Assembly (NCBI GenBank): GCA_003136655.1
Contig: PLFC01000102.1
Span: forward strand, 1-48,211
Origin: Vulcanimicrobiota bacterium
Lineage (GTDB): Bacteria > Vulcanimicrobiota > Vulcanimicrobiia > Vulcanimicrobiales > Vulcanimicrobiaceae
Direction of reading: 5' to 3'
Length of the DNA: 48,211 nucleotides
Shown: positions 1-7,934 of the stretch, piece after piece
Numbering within the stretch: the stretch's first letter is position 1
How the letters are laid out: each line of letters opens with the position of its first letter
Position numbers and translations under genes: made by a program
The notes under the pieces: generated by a model
The model's input: the letters and a program-made list of their open reading frames with translations, nothing else
The model's database searches: none
What the model was told of the DNA's origin: nothing

Positions 1-824
1 TGCCGCGGCGGCGCGCTTCTTCGTCGGAGAGCGTGACGCTGCCGATGCCGCCGACCAAGTCGGAGAGCGTCGGGTTCATCAGGATGTTTTCGAGCGTGCG
101 GCCGTGCGCGGTGCCAATGAGTTGCACGCCGCGTTCCGCGATGGTACGCGCGGCCAAAGCCTCGGCTTCGGTCCCGATCTCGTCGATGACGACGACTTCG
201 GGCATGTGATTTTCCACGGCCTCGACCATGACCGCGTGTTGGTGCGTGGGATCGGCGACCTGCATGCGCCGGGCATGTCCGATACCGGGATGCGGGATGT
301 CGCCGTCGCCCGCGATCTCGTTGGACGTGTCGACGATCACGACGCGCTTGCGGTCTTCGGTCGAGCACGCGCGCGCACTCGCGCAGCATCGTCGTCTTGC
401 CGACGCCGGGCCGCCCCAAGAGACAGATCGACTTGCCGCTGCGGATCACGTCGAGGATGATGTCGATCGTGCCGTAGACCGCGCGCCCCACGCGACAGGT
501 CAGGCCGACGATCTTACCCGAGCGATTGCGAATCGCCGAGATGCGATGCAGCGTCTGCTCGATGCCGGCGCGATTGTCCGCGCCGAAGGGTGAGAGCCGC
601 GAATTGACGTGAGCCAAGTCCTCGAGCGTCACGCTGTGGTCGCTCAAGTATGTGAAATCGTCCGGGAAGCGCGCCTCGGGCGGGCGTCCCAGGTCCATCA
701 CAACCTCGATCAGCTGGTCCAGCTTGGGGAGCCGGACGAGCGCTTGCCGAATCGGCAGCGGAAAGATGTCGAGGAGTTGGGTCAATTCCCAGTGCGGAGA
801 GACGGACTCGGCGTTAACGGCCAA
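1..824 (-). CDS. SpoIIIAA/Ycf45-like AAA ATPase, frameshifted and cut by the window edge
   Basis: Translating the minus strand by eye gives an N-terminal part with a clear Walker A ([13 protein letters not shown], near 390-430) preceded by an N-terminal domain typical of stage III sporulation AA-like/Ycf45 ATPases, which usually end in an R3H nucleic-acid-binding domain. The continuing homology ([19 protein letters not shown], then [14 protein letters not shown] as Walker B and [11 protein letters not shown]) lies in another frame, so one base is gained or lost near 359-363. Both halves look fully conserved, which suggests a sequencing or assembly error or a very recent mutation. The start is a TTG at 824 preceded by GAGGA (831-835); no ATG fits. 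The C-terminus lies outside the window. Function is nucleic-acid-associated ATPase by family; the exact role is unknown. Confidence 0.75.
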   Translation of the reverse strand, partial: MAVNAESVSPHWELTQLLDIFPLPIRQALVRLPKLDQLIEVVMDLGRPPEARFPDDFTYLSDHSVTLEDLAHVNSRLSPFGADNRAGIEQTLHRISAIRNRSGKIVGLTCRVGRAVYGTIDIILDVIRSGKSICLLGRPGVGKTTMLRECARVLDRRPQARRDRRHVQRDRGRRRHPASRYRTCPAHAGRRSHAPTRGHGRGRGKSHARSRRHRRDRDRSRGFGRAYHRGTRRATHWHRARPHARKHPDEPDALRLGRRHRQRHALRRRSAPPR

Positions 825-947
825 TGCACATCCTCGTTGCGAATTCGGGCGGCGCCGAGTTGTATCTCCCGGCCGTTACCGTTGCGCCCGTGCTTCTGTG
901 CGGGGCGGGCGGCACCTTGTCCGTCCGGCCCGAAATCTTTGGAATCC

Positions 948-2450
948 TCACGTCTGCGAAGATACTACCCGAATTTCCCGAAGTTCCGAATCGTACGGGC
1001 CCTGCATCCGCACGCCCGCACGCTGCTCGAGCCGCAGGTAGTCGATGATTTCGCGAGTGATCTCCTCGCCCGGCGAGATCACGGGTATGCCCGGCGGGTA
1101 CGGCGTGATGACCTCGGCGCAAATCCGTCCGGCGCTCTCCTTGAAGCGCACGAACTCCGTGTCGGCTAGGAAGGCCTCGCGCGGGTTCATCCGGATCGGC
1201 GGGATCTTGGGCAGCGCATACGTGCCCGTTTTCAGACGGCGTTCGAGTACGCCCGAGGGCGAAAACACGTCGATCGGGCGATCCTCGCGCGCGAGTTCCT
1301 TCACGCCATAGACCAAACGGTCGGCAGCCTCTTGCGTCGTCCCGATCGTGAACAGCGCGAGACAGTTGAACAGGTCGGCGAGTTCGCACTGCACGTTGTA
1401 GCGACGCCGCAGAATCTCTTCGGCTTCATAGCCCGTATAGCCCAGATCCTTCACCGTGATCGTGATCTTCGTCGGATCGAGATCGAAGACGCCGGGCTTG
1501 CCGATCTGCTCCTCGCCGAAACAGTACACGCCGGGAATTTCGTTCAGTCGGCGCCGCGTATCGTTGGCCAGATCGATCGTGCGTTGCAGCAGCGCGCGAC
1601 CTTGCGTGGCCATCTGGCGGCGCGCGACGTCGAGCGACGCGACCAAAACGAGATTCGGCGACGTCGAAAGAAATAATTTAACGACGGCTTTGAGCCGGTC
1701 GAGACGGATTCGCGGGCTGCGTTCGTGCAGCATCGCGGTCTGCGACATGCTGCCCAGCATCTTGTGCGTGGAGTTGATGCACAGATCGGCGCCGGCTTCG
1801 AGCGCGTCGATCGGCAGATCGGGATGGAAATGGAAGTGCGGGCCCCACGCTTCATCCACGAGCAACGGTTTGTCGCGCTCGTGCGCGACGCGCGCGATGC
1901 CTTCGAGGTCGGCGGCGACGCCGTAGTACGTCGGGCTGACGACGTAGACCGCCGCAAGATCGGGATGTTCGTCGAGCGTGCGGCGCACGGTCTCCGGCGT
2001 GACCGTGTGGTCCATGTGCAGCGTCTCGTCGACTTCCGGTTTCATCCACACGGGGTGCGCGCCGCTCATGATCAGGCCGCCCATCGCGCTCTTGTGCGCG
2101 TTGCGCGGGATGGCGATCTTTTCGCCGGGATTGACGGCGGTCATCATCATGATCTGATTGCCGCTCGTCGAGCCGTTGATCAGGAAAAACGAGTGGTTGG
2201 CGGCGTAGGCTTCGGCCGCGAGTTCTTGCGCCTCTTCGATGGCCTCCGTGGGCTGCAGCAGGTCGTCGAGACCGCGAATCTGGGTGAGGTCGATGGCCAG
2301 CACGTTGTCGCCCAAAAAGTCGCGCAGGGCCGGGTCCATGCCCTTGCCCTGCATGTGGCCGGGCGTGTGGAACGGGATGACGCCGGAGTCGACGTAGTCG
2401 AGGAGCACGTCGAAGTACGGAGTCCGGCTTTGATCCACGCGCCCGACCAT
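948..2450 (-). CDS. Orn/Lys/Arg decarboxylase family PLP enzyme (probably arginine or lysine decarboxylase)
   Basis: Fold-type I PLP decarboxylase of about 500 residues. Visible hallmarks are the N-terminal FHTPGHMQGKG motif, the substrate/PLP-loop segment NGSTSGNQ, the PLP aspartate in LVDEAWGPHFHFH and the Schiff-base lysine in NSTHKMLGSMSQ. The C-terminal domain carries EVITPYPPGIPVISPGE, typical of the SpeA/Cad/YaaO group. Such enzymes turn arginine into agmatine or lysine into cadaverine in the cytoplasm; substrate cannot be read from the sequence. speE and speD elsewhere in the window make a polyamine role plausible. The start chosen is the ATG at 2450 (MVGRVDQSRTPYF), because the upstream extension to a GTG at 2549 looks non-coding. 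The ribosome site is weak, so the start is uncertain. Confidence 0.9.
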   Translation of the reverse strand: MVGRVDQSRTPYFDVLLDYVDSGVIPFHTPGHMQGKGMDPALRDFLGDNVLAIDLTQIRGLDDLLQPTEAIEEAQELAAEAYAANHSFFLINGSTSGNQIMMMTAVNPGEKIAIPRNAHKSAMGGLIMSGAHPVWMKPEVDETLHMDHTVTPETVRRTLDEHPDLAAVYVVSPTYYGVAADLEGIARVAHERDKPLLVDEAWGPHFHFHPDLPIDALEAGADLCINSTHKMLGSMSQTAMLHERSPRIRLDRLKAVVKLFLSTSPNLVLVASLDVARRQMATQGRALLQRTIDLANDTRRRLNEIPGVYCFGEEQIGKPGVFDLDPTKITITVKDLGYTGYEAEEILRRRYNVQCELADLFNCLALFTIGTTQEAADRLVYGVKELAREDRPIDVFSPSGVLERRLKTGTYALPKIPPIRMNPREAFLADTEFVRFKESAGRICAEVITPYPPGIPVISPGEEITREIIDYLRLEQRAGVRMQGPYDSELREIRVVSSQT

Positions 2451-2663
2451 TCCATGCCCACCGCCGGGACCTTGCCTCGGCCCGAGGTCTTCCGGCCCAA
2501 GTTCGGAGGGGCGCTCGATGACGCTGCGATGTGGCCCGTGAACCCACACTCCCCGTGCTTCGCCCGCCGTGTCCTGAAGCCGGTAATGGCTTTTTAATGG
2601 CCCTGTTCTAGATTGGCCTCACGGCCCGCCGATTGGGACGGCCGGTGCATGAGGACGATGGCA

Positions 2664-3434
2664 ATGACAGACGAAACGGGTGCCGGCGTCGGAACCGGAC
2701 GCGCGGAAATGGGCGAGGCTTGGGGCCGGATCGATCTCCTCTCCGGCGAGATCCGGACGAACGAACCGGGAACGAAGCTGACGCGCCTCGAGCGCGCGGT
2801 ACTCGTGTACCTCGCGGTCAAGCGCGGCGGCAGCCGCGAGGAGATCGCCGACACGCTGTTCGGACACCTCGACCTCGAGTCGGCGCACAATACCCTGAAG
2901 GTGGCGATCTGCCGGGCGCGCCGCAAGTGCGGCTTGCCGCCCATCGTCAACTGGAGCGACGGCCGATACGCGCTGACGGAGTGCCCGCTGGACGAACTCC
3001 GTGCGACCGAGAGCGCCGTGCGGCTGACCCGTCAAGCCCGGCGCCGGCTCTGCGCCGGCGAGATGGCCCGCTTCGAGGCCTACGCGCAGCGCCTCAAGCG
3101 GAGGGTCAAGGATCCTTGGGCGTGTGAACCCTGGTTCGAGCCGATCGAGTGGCGCCTCGGACATCTCAACCGCGAGGTGTGCACGGTCCTGGCCACGGAC
3201 GCCCTGCTCGCCGGCGACCCGGCACGGGCCCTCGGACTCGCGATCGAATACGAAGACGGCGAGTCCCTGGACGAGGAGCCCCGCGAGATCGCCATCCGGG
3301 CCTACCACGCCCTGGGCAACCGCGGCGCCGCACTAGCCGAGTTCCTTCGCTACGAGCGCGCCCTCGAGCGCGAACTGGGGATCAAGCCGGGTGAAAATCT
3401 GCGGAATCTGGCGTTCAAAGGCATCGCGCAATAG
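2664..3434 (+). CDS. BTAD (SARP-like) transcriptional regulator
   Basis: About 256 residues. The N-terminal half is an OmpR/PhoB-type winged helix (LTRLERAVLVYLAVKRGG, then TLFGHLDLESAHNTLKVAI and DGRYALTE). The C-terminal half is a bacterial transcriptional activator (BTAD) helical-repeat domain ending in ALAEFLRYERALERELGIKPGENL. SARP proteins of this shape usually activate nearby gene clusters. The start at ATG 2664 is preferred because GAGGA at 2650-2654 gives good spacing; ATGs at 2649 and 2658 are alternatives. The gene ends in TAG at 3432-3434, and the next gene continues in the same reading frame. It is divergent from the decarboxylase. Its base composition matches the GC-rich chromosome, unlike the gene that follows. 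Confidence 0.8.
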   Translation: MTDETGAGVGTGRAEMGEAWGRIDLLSGEIRTNEPGTKLTRLERAVLVYLAVKRGGSREEIADTLFGHLDLESAHNTLKVAICRARRKCGLPPIVNWSDGRYALTECPLDELRATESAVRLTRQARRRLCAGEMARFEAYAQRLKRRVKDPWACEPWFEPIEWRLGHLNREVCTVLATDALLAGDPARALGLAIEYEDGESLDEEPREIAIRAYHALGNRGAALAEFLRYERALERELGIKPGENLRNLAFKGIAQ

Positions 3435-3467
3435 GGTTGGGTACGCGGGTCCGTCCAATACGACCGA

Positions 3468-6326
3468 GTGCCCCCGCTACCCGACTCTTTGGCGGCGATT
3501 ATTCAGCGAATCGACAAAGCGGATGTCGATCTCATTCTGGTGACCGCACCCGCGGGTTTTGGGAAGACCACGTTTGCAACGAGATTAGCGGCGACTCGTC
3601 GAGCCAGGGCGAGTTGCGACGTGTCGGGTTTAGCGCTGATCGATGTCGCGAAGAGCCTGCTCGAAGCTCTCGCCACCGAGAGCCCCCAGCGCGGACGCGC
3701 GCTGGCAGAGGCGCGTGCTTCATCCGACCCAAGCAATCCGGCCGACTGGCAAACTCTCGTCCAGCGCCTTTGGGTGCTCCCTCCGTCAGAGCCATCGTAT
3801 CTTACTCTAGATAACGTCGAGGCGGCGACCTCGCACGCCGACATTCTTTCCTTCATCGGCACCCTCTTGTCGTGCCGCCCGAGCGGGAGAAGGGTCATAC
3901 TCTGTTCGCGCAGCCGGCTGCCGAACGACATCAGTAGGCACGCCTTGCCTCATCGCACCGAATTCATCGGAATGGACGATCTGCGGCTGAGCCGCCATGA
4001 GGTTCTCGAGTTATTCCGAGCAGCCGGCGCCGGCGAAGAGTTGGCCGACGAGGTGTTCGCACGAACGGCGGGTTGGCCCATAGCGGTTCAACTCATGCGT
4101 AGGCTCGAGGTGGAAGGCCGATTGACTGAGGCACTTCGAGGTCGAGGCCCGAAAGCTCTCGACGCACTGATCGAATACATGTCCAGCCAATATCTCGACA
4201 CTCTGAGTCCGACCGAGCGCAAGGCGACGCTCTTGTCTATCGCAATTCCCAACCTGGCAAAACACGAAGCGAGCGCCTGGGCTCGCCTCAGCGCAGCGGA
4301 GTATGCCTACCTGTTACGCGAATCGCCTCTATTACGCGAATCGGACTCCGGCCAGGTAGAGCCCCACCCGCTGCTGCGATCGATTGCTGCGGCACGGTAC
4401 GGTCCGGAGTGCTCCGACCTCGCGAAGGACACCGCAGCGGCGTGTCAGCGGGACGGCGATGCCCTTCGTGCGGGCGAGATTTTCCTTTCCCTCGGTGACC
4501 GCGAACGTGCTGCGGCCTGCCTAGCTAACCTACCCCCAACGACAGATCCGGCAAAGACCTACCGTCTCCTAAACGTGCTCAGCGAACTCGACTCCGAGAG
4601 CATCATCAGCCACCCGTCGTTGTGGCTCGCCGCGTCGGAGTTCCGCCGCTTCGCCGTCCCACTCGAACAACTACTCGACGAGGCACGCCGAGTATATTAC
4701 ACGCTACCCCATGACGCACCCGAGCGTCAGCGAAGTGATATCGCCATTCAATACTCCTGGCTGCTGTTACACGGTGGTAAGCCTCGTGAAGCTAAGGCAG
4801 TAATCGAGGATGCGCTCGAATTCATCGCAACCGAGGGCATCGCAGCGGAGCTGCGCGTCGTCAGGCTTTCACTCTTATCCATGCTCGGTCACTACCTAGA
4901 GGCGAGGGCCGCGACTCGCGACGTCTCGATGGCGAAGAAAAATCCGCGCCTCCACGCACAGCTCATGGACTTCATCGAGGCGACTACCGCCCTCCGTAGC
5001 GGTGAGTACGAGCGCGGTATCTCGCTGCTCGAAGAAACGGCGCGTCTGGCTCGACACCACGGGCTCGTTTCGCGCCTTCTCATCAGTTTATCAAATCTAG
5101 CTTTTGAGGCCTGGTACGCCGGAGACGACGAACGATTGGCGCGAGCGGTAGCGGAAATACGCGCCGCTTTACTCCCGGGCTTCGAGAACGCCTGGCACTT
5201 TTGGCTCGAGGCTGTTGCAGGAGACGACGACGCTCAACCCACCGGCTTCGAGGCCGTAACGCTGCGAACCATCGGTTTTCTGTTTCTTGCTTCGAGCGCG
5301 TCGGGTACGAAGCGCGTACAGTTCGTGAGACGCGCGGTAGCGGAGTCGGATATCTCAGGCGACGTTGGCCTGCGCGTAATCTCGCGGATTGCAGCCGCCG
5401 AGTACGATCCAGAGTTCAAGTTGGATCACGCAGCGGCCGCCTGCGACTTGGCTGCCTCGATCGATATCGCTCCGCTTCGCAACGCGGTTCTCGCATATGC
5501 TCGCCAAGACCCCGATCTGGGCGCGCTCCAGCGCTTTGTAGAGCTGCGGCTGCGTCGTAGTCCGCAGATCGCGTCCGGCATCGTGATCGAGCTCGTTAGG
5601 GGTAAGGTATTTCGCGACGGCCATCCCGTCGACGTCTCAACCCGCGAATTTGCGCTGGTGGCGCTCTTGGCGGTAAGCGGCCGGGCCATGCATCGCGATT
5701 CCATCGCCGACGCTCTTTGGCCCGATTTGGATGCGGACGCAGCCGCGAACAACCTCCGAGTCGTCGTGCACAAGCTTCGTAAGAAGCTGGGTGACGTCGC
5801 GATCCTCTCTATACGTGGAGGCTACGGGCTCGGCGCTGACGTATCGATCGATTTATCGAATATCGAGAGCCTCGTGCACGAGTGCTCGCTCATGGAAACG
5901 ATACCCCCCGAACGCGCGCGAGCGTTGCGCAAATATCTCGACTCGGAAATGGACCCCACGCGCGAGGAACTCCTTCGCTACAATTGGTACGTTTCGCTCG
6001 ACCACCGCCTGGCCGAACTGCGCCGAACGGCGACACTGACCTTGGCCAAGGACGCGTATGCACGCGGAGCTTGGAGCGTCGCTCAGCGTCACGCGGGCGA
6101 GCTCATGGATCGAGACGCCACGGACGAATGCGCTTGCGAGATCATGCTCCGGACGCTCCTCAGAACATCCGACCTCACTGCCGCGAGGCGGCAATTGAAC
6201 CGTTTCCTAACGGCCGTTGCCGAGGAAGGTGACGAGCTCGCCGAGCGGCGCATGCGAAGCATTTTTAGCCGCGAACTCAAGGCGAGCCCATTGCGGCAAG
6301 ACTCGACATCGCTCCTATCGTCGTAG
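3468..6326 (+). CDS. STAND ATPase with C-terminal winged helix and BTAD domain, MalT/AfsR-like regulator
   Basis: 952 residues. Walker A is APAGFGKTT at residues 27-35 and a Walker B-like strand is YLTLDNVEAA near 110; together with RTAGWPIAVQLM this is the layout of MalT/LuxR-LAL STAND ATPases. The middle is a long helical repeat (TPR-like) region. A winged helix (FRDGHPVDVSTREFALVALL, then NNLRVVVHKLRKKLGD) lies at about 710-795, followed by a BTAD domain to the end. DNA-binding domains are therefore C-terminal, whereas AfsR has them N-terminal. The GTG start at 3468 lacks a clear ribosome site and is in frame with the preceding gene across one TAG. GC is near 60% in sampled lines, lower than the flanks. 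It is probably a ligand-gated activator of the neighbouring cluster. Confidence 0.8.
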   Translation: MPPLPDSLAAIIQRIDKADVDLILVTAPAGFGKTTFATRLAATRRARASCDVSGLALIDVAKSLLEALATESPQRGRALAEARASSDPSNPADWQTLVQRLWVLPPSEPSYLTLDNVEAATSHADILSFIGTLLSCRPSGRRVILCSRSRLPNDISRHALPHRTEFIGMDDLRLSRHEVLELFRAAGAGEELADEVFARTAGWPIAVQLMRRLEVEGRLTEALRGRGPKALDALIEYMSSQYLDTLSPTERKATLLSIAIPNLAKHEASAWARLSAAEYAYLLRESPLLRESDSGQVEPHPLLRSIAAARYGPECSDLAKDTAAACQRDGDALRAGEIFLSLGDRERAAACLANLPPTTDPAKTYRLLNVLSELDSESIISHPSLWLAASEFRRFAVPLEQLLDEARRVYYTLPHDAPERQRSDIAIQYSWLLLHGGKPREAKAVIEDALEFIATEGIAAELRVVRLSLLSMLGHYLEARAATRDVSMAKKNPRLHAQLMDFIEATTALRSGEYERGISLLEETARLARHHGLVSRLLISLSNLAFEAWYAGDDERLARAVAEIRAALLPGFENAWHFWLEAVAGDDDAQPTGFEAVTLRTIGFLFLASSASGTKRVQFVRRAVAESDISGDVGLRVISRIAAAEYDPEFKLDHAAAACDLAASIDIAPLRNAVLAYARQDPDLGALQRFVELRLRRSPQIASGIVIELVRGKVFRDGHPVDVSTREFALVALLAVSGRAMHRDSIADALWPDLDADAAANNLRVVVHKLRKKLGDVAILSIRGGYGLGADVSIDLSNIESLVHECSLMETIPPERARALRKYLDSEMDPTREELLRYNWYVSLDHRLAELRRTATLTLAKDAYARGAWSVAQRHAGELMDRDATDECACEIMLRTLLRTSDLTAARRQLNRFLTAVAEEGDELAERRMRSIFSRELKASPLRQDSTSLLSS

Positions 6327-6363
6327 AACGCGCAGCATGGAAAGCGCCCTGCGCTCACCCTTC

Positions 6364-7422
6364 CTAGTGAAGAAACGTTCGCTTGAGGATGCCGTTGCTA
6401 TAGATGCCCTCGCACGAGATCGTCGGGGCCATCTCGTTACTAGTCTCGAGACTTAGCTCGCTAACGACCCGTTCGCAGACCTGCTCGTAGGTCAGCGGCC
6501 GCTCTGCTTTTTCCTTCAGCGCTCGTTCCAAGACTGCTACGAGCGCGTTGGTAAAGAACGTTCCACTCTCCATCACTTCCATATAACGGTCTGCCTGGCA
6601 GGCCGCAAAGTGAACGAATGGAATCCGCAGATCGCTCGAGCTATCCGTCGCTTGGGGGACCAATATACCGTAGAGGTCTCGATCCATGTCACAGACCTGC
6701 CTCACCACGTCGGAGGATGAGGCATCCTCGTCGGGCTCGACTCGAGGCTTTAACTCCACCGGTGCTTTCGGCCCGAGCGCTTTCCCCTTCTGTCCCGAAT
6801 GGTCTCCCGGTAACGAAAATCCGCCCGCCGCGCATGCATCGATGATGCTGATGAAACGCACGCCGCGAGGGAAGCGGGCCAAGAGGTCGGCGAACTCGGA
6901 AACCAACATCATCCGGTCGTAAAGCAGGATCCCCGTCGTAGGAAAATGGGCGCCATCTGCGAGATGCGACGGCTGGGACGTTGGATTGAACATCTGAAGA
7001 GCTATCGGCGGCTTCACGGCGATCGGCTCTTCCAGCCTGCCGCGTGCGGAATCTGCGTCACCGGTAGCAAGCCGCTTTCGGCCGACCGGACCACTTGGCA
7101 CGACCTCAGACGCAACGCTCCCGGTGATCACTCCCCCAACAGCCTGGCTCTCGAAACCGACTTCGAAGCGGACTCCATGCCCGTGAAAACTAAACAATAC
7201 CGTATCGCCCGCTTTCGCGCGTAAAGCGAGGTCCCCCAGCGCGGCTACTGCAGTCGCTACGGTAGCGTCGGAAAAAACGACGCTTTCCAGGGGTTCCGGG
7301 GCCAGCCTCTCGATAACCCTTCTTAATTTCTGCGCACTATACACACACCCCCTGAGCGTGAGATGGAGGTGGGCAAAACGCTCGCTCACATAATCCATCC
7401 CGATATGCAAAGCATAAAACAT
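6364..7422 (-). CDS. Caspase-fold (C14/metacaspase-like) cysteine peptidase
   Basis: 352 residues with the two caspase catalytic signatures: DTVLFSFHGHG (His82) and FISIIDACAAGGF (Cys197), each at the end of a hydrophobic strand as expected. The N-terminus MFYALHIGMDY resembles the first strand of bacterial caspase-like domains. A long polar insert (about 90-165) separates the two motifs. No transmembrane segment or secretion signal is visible, so it is predicted cytoplasmic. The ATG at 7422 is set by a strong AGGAGGAAGG ribosome site (7428-7438). It is transcribed divergently from the small Tyr/Pro-rich protein and radical SAM genes, which suggests a maturation, activation or effector protease of that cluster. 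The substrate is unknown. Confidence 0.8.
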   Translation of the reverse strand: MFYALHIGMDYVSERFAHLHLTLRGCVYSAQKLRRVIERLAPEPLESVVFSDATVATAVAALGDLALRAKAGDTVLFSFHGHGVRFEVGFESQAVGGVITGSVASEVVPSGPVGRKRLATGDADSARGRLEEPIAVKPPIALQMFNPTSQPSHLADGAHFPTTGILLYDRMMLVSEFADLLARFPRGVRFISIIDACAAGGFSLPGDHSGQKGKALGPKAPVELKPRVEPDEDASSSDVVRQVCDMDRDLYGILVPQATDSSSDLRIPFVHFAACQADRYMEVMESGTFFTNALVAVLERALKEKAERPLTYEQVCERVVSELSLETSNEMAPTISCEGIYSNGILKRTFLH

Positions 7423-7443
7423 AAACGCCCTTCCTCCTCTACG

Positions 7444-7483
7444 TTGCGCAGCCACGAGAAACCGTGTATACTCGTTCTACGAG
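7444..7483 (+). promoter_or_regulatory. Candidate promoter and inverted repeat in the caspase/peptide divergent region
   Basis: TTGCGC (7444-7449) and TATACT (7467-7472) are separated by 17 nt, facing the peptide-radical SAM genes. The -10 is good; the -35 is only partly consensus. A perfect inverted repeat CTCGT-TCT-ACGAG (7471-7483) overlaps the -10 and presumed start point, as expected for an operator. No mapped start site supports this. Confidence 0.4.
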
Positions 7484-7537
7484 CAAGAGAGCGATTCTTG
7501 CCGCCCTTAAATTGAAGACGAGGAGGCCTTACTAATC

Positions 7538-7918
7538 ATGGGCACGTCGCCTGACGAACAATCAAAGAGCGGGGCGGAACCAGTTGCTAAACCAACTTCT
7601 GCCAAACCACCCCTGAGCGCAAAGGCGGGAGTCACGCCGAGGTCGATGACAATCTACCTTTCAGATGGTAGCGTGTATCCGGTTTCCGACCCCGGCACGA
7701 TTGCGCAGATTCATGGGGACGTGCCCCCTCCTCCGATTCCGAGCCCGTATCTAGGGCCGAGCCTATATCCGGACGCGGCGAATCCCGGACCGCTCGCCCT
7801 TCCATATCTCGAAGAAACGTACTACCCCTACCCCACCGACCCGACGCCTCATCCAGACTTTGACTGGCGTGAGATAACCGACGAGGCGGCAGTGCGCAAG
7901 ATCCTAGGCTTATCCTGA
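7538..7918 (+). CDS. Small Cys-free Tyr/Pro-rich protein, candidate RiPP precursor
   Basis: 126 residues, unrecognised. Residues 1-35 are low-complexity and polar. Residues 36-60 (MTIYLSDGSVYPVSD onward) look like a small beta segment. Residues 62-110 are extremely rich in Pro and aromatics, with repeated short patterns PYLGP, LYPD, PYLEE, YYPYP and PDFDW. The last 14 residues form a likely helix. There is no cysteine, no signal peptide and no transmembrane segment. AGGAGG at 7521-7526 precedes the ATG at 7538. It ends 16 nt before the radical SAM gene, so the two are almost certainly co-transcribed. By position and composition it could be the substrate of that enzyme, with the Tyr/Pro region as core. 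An alternative is an accessory partner protein. Confidence 0.65.
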   Translation: MGTSPDEQSKSGAEPVAKPTSAKPPLSAKAGVTPRSMTIYLSDGSVYPVSDPGTIAQIHGDVPPPPIPSPYLGPSLYPDAANPGPLALPYLEETYYPYPTDPTPHPDFDWREITDEAAVRKILGLS

Positions 7919-7934
7919 ACCTTCTCGGGGCGAT

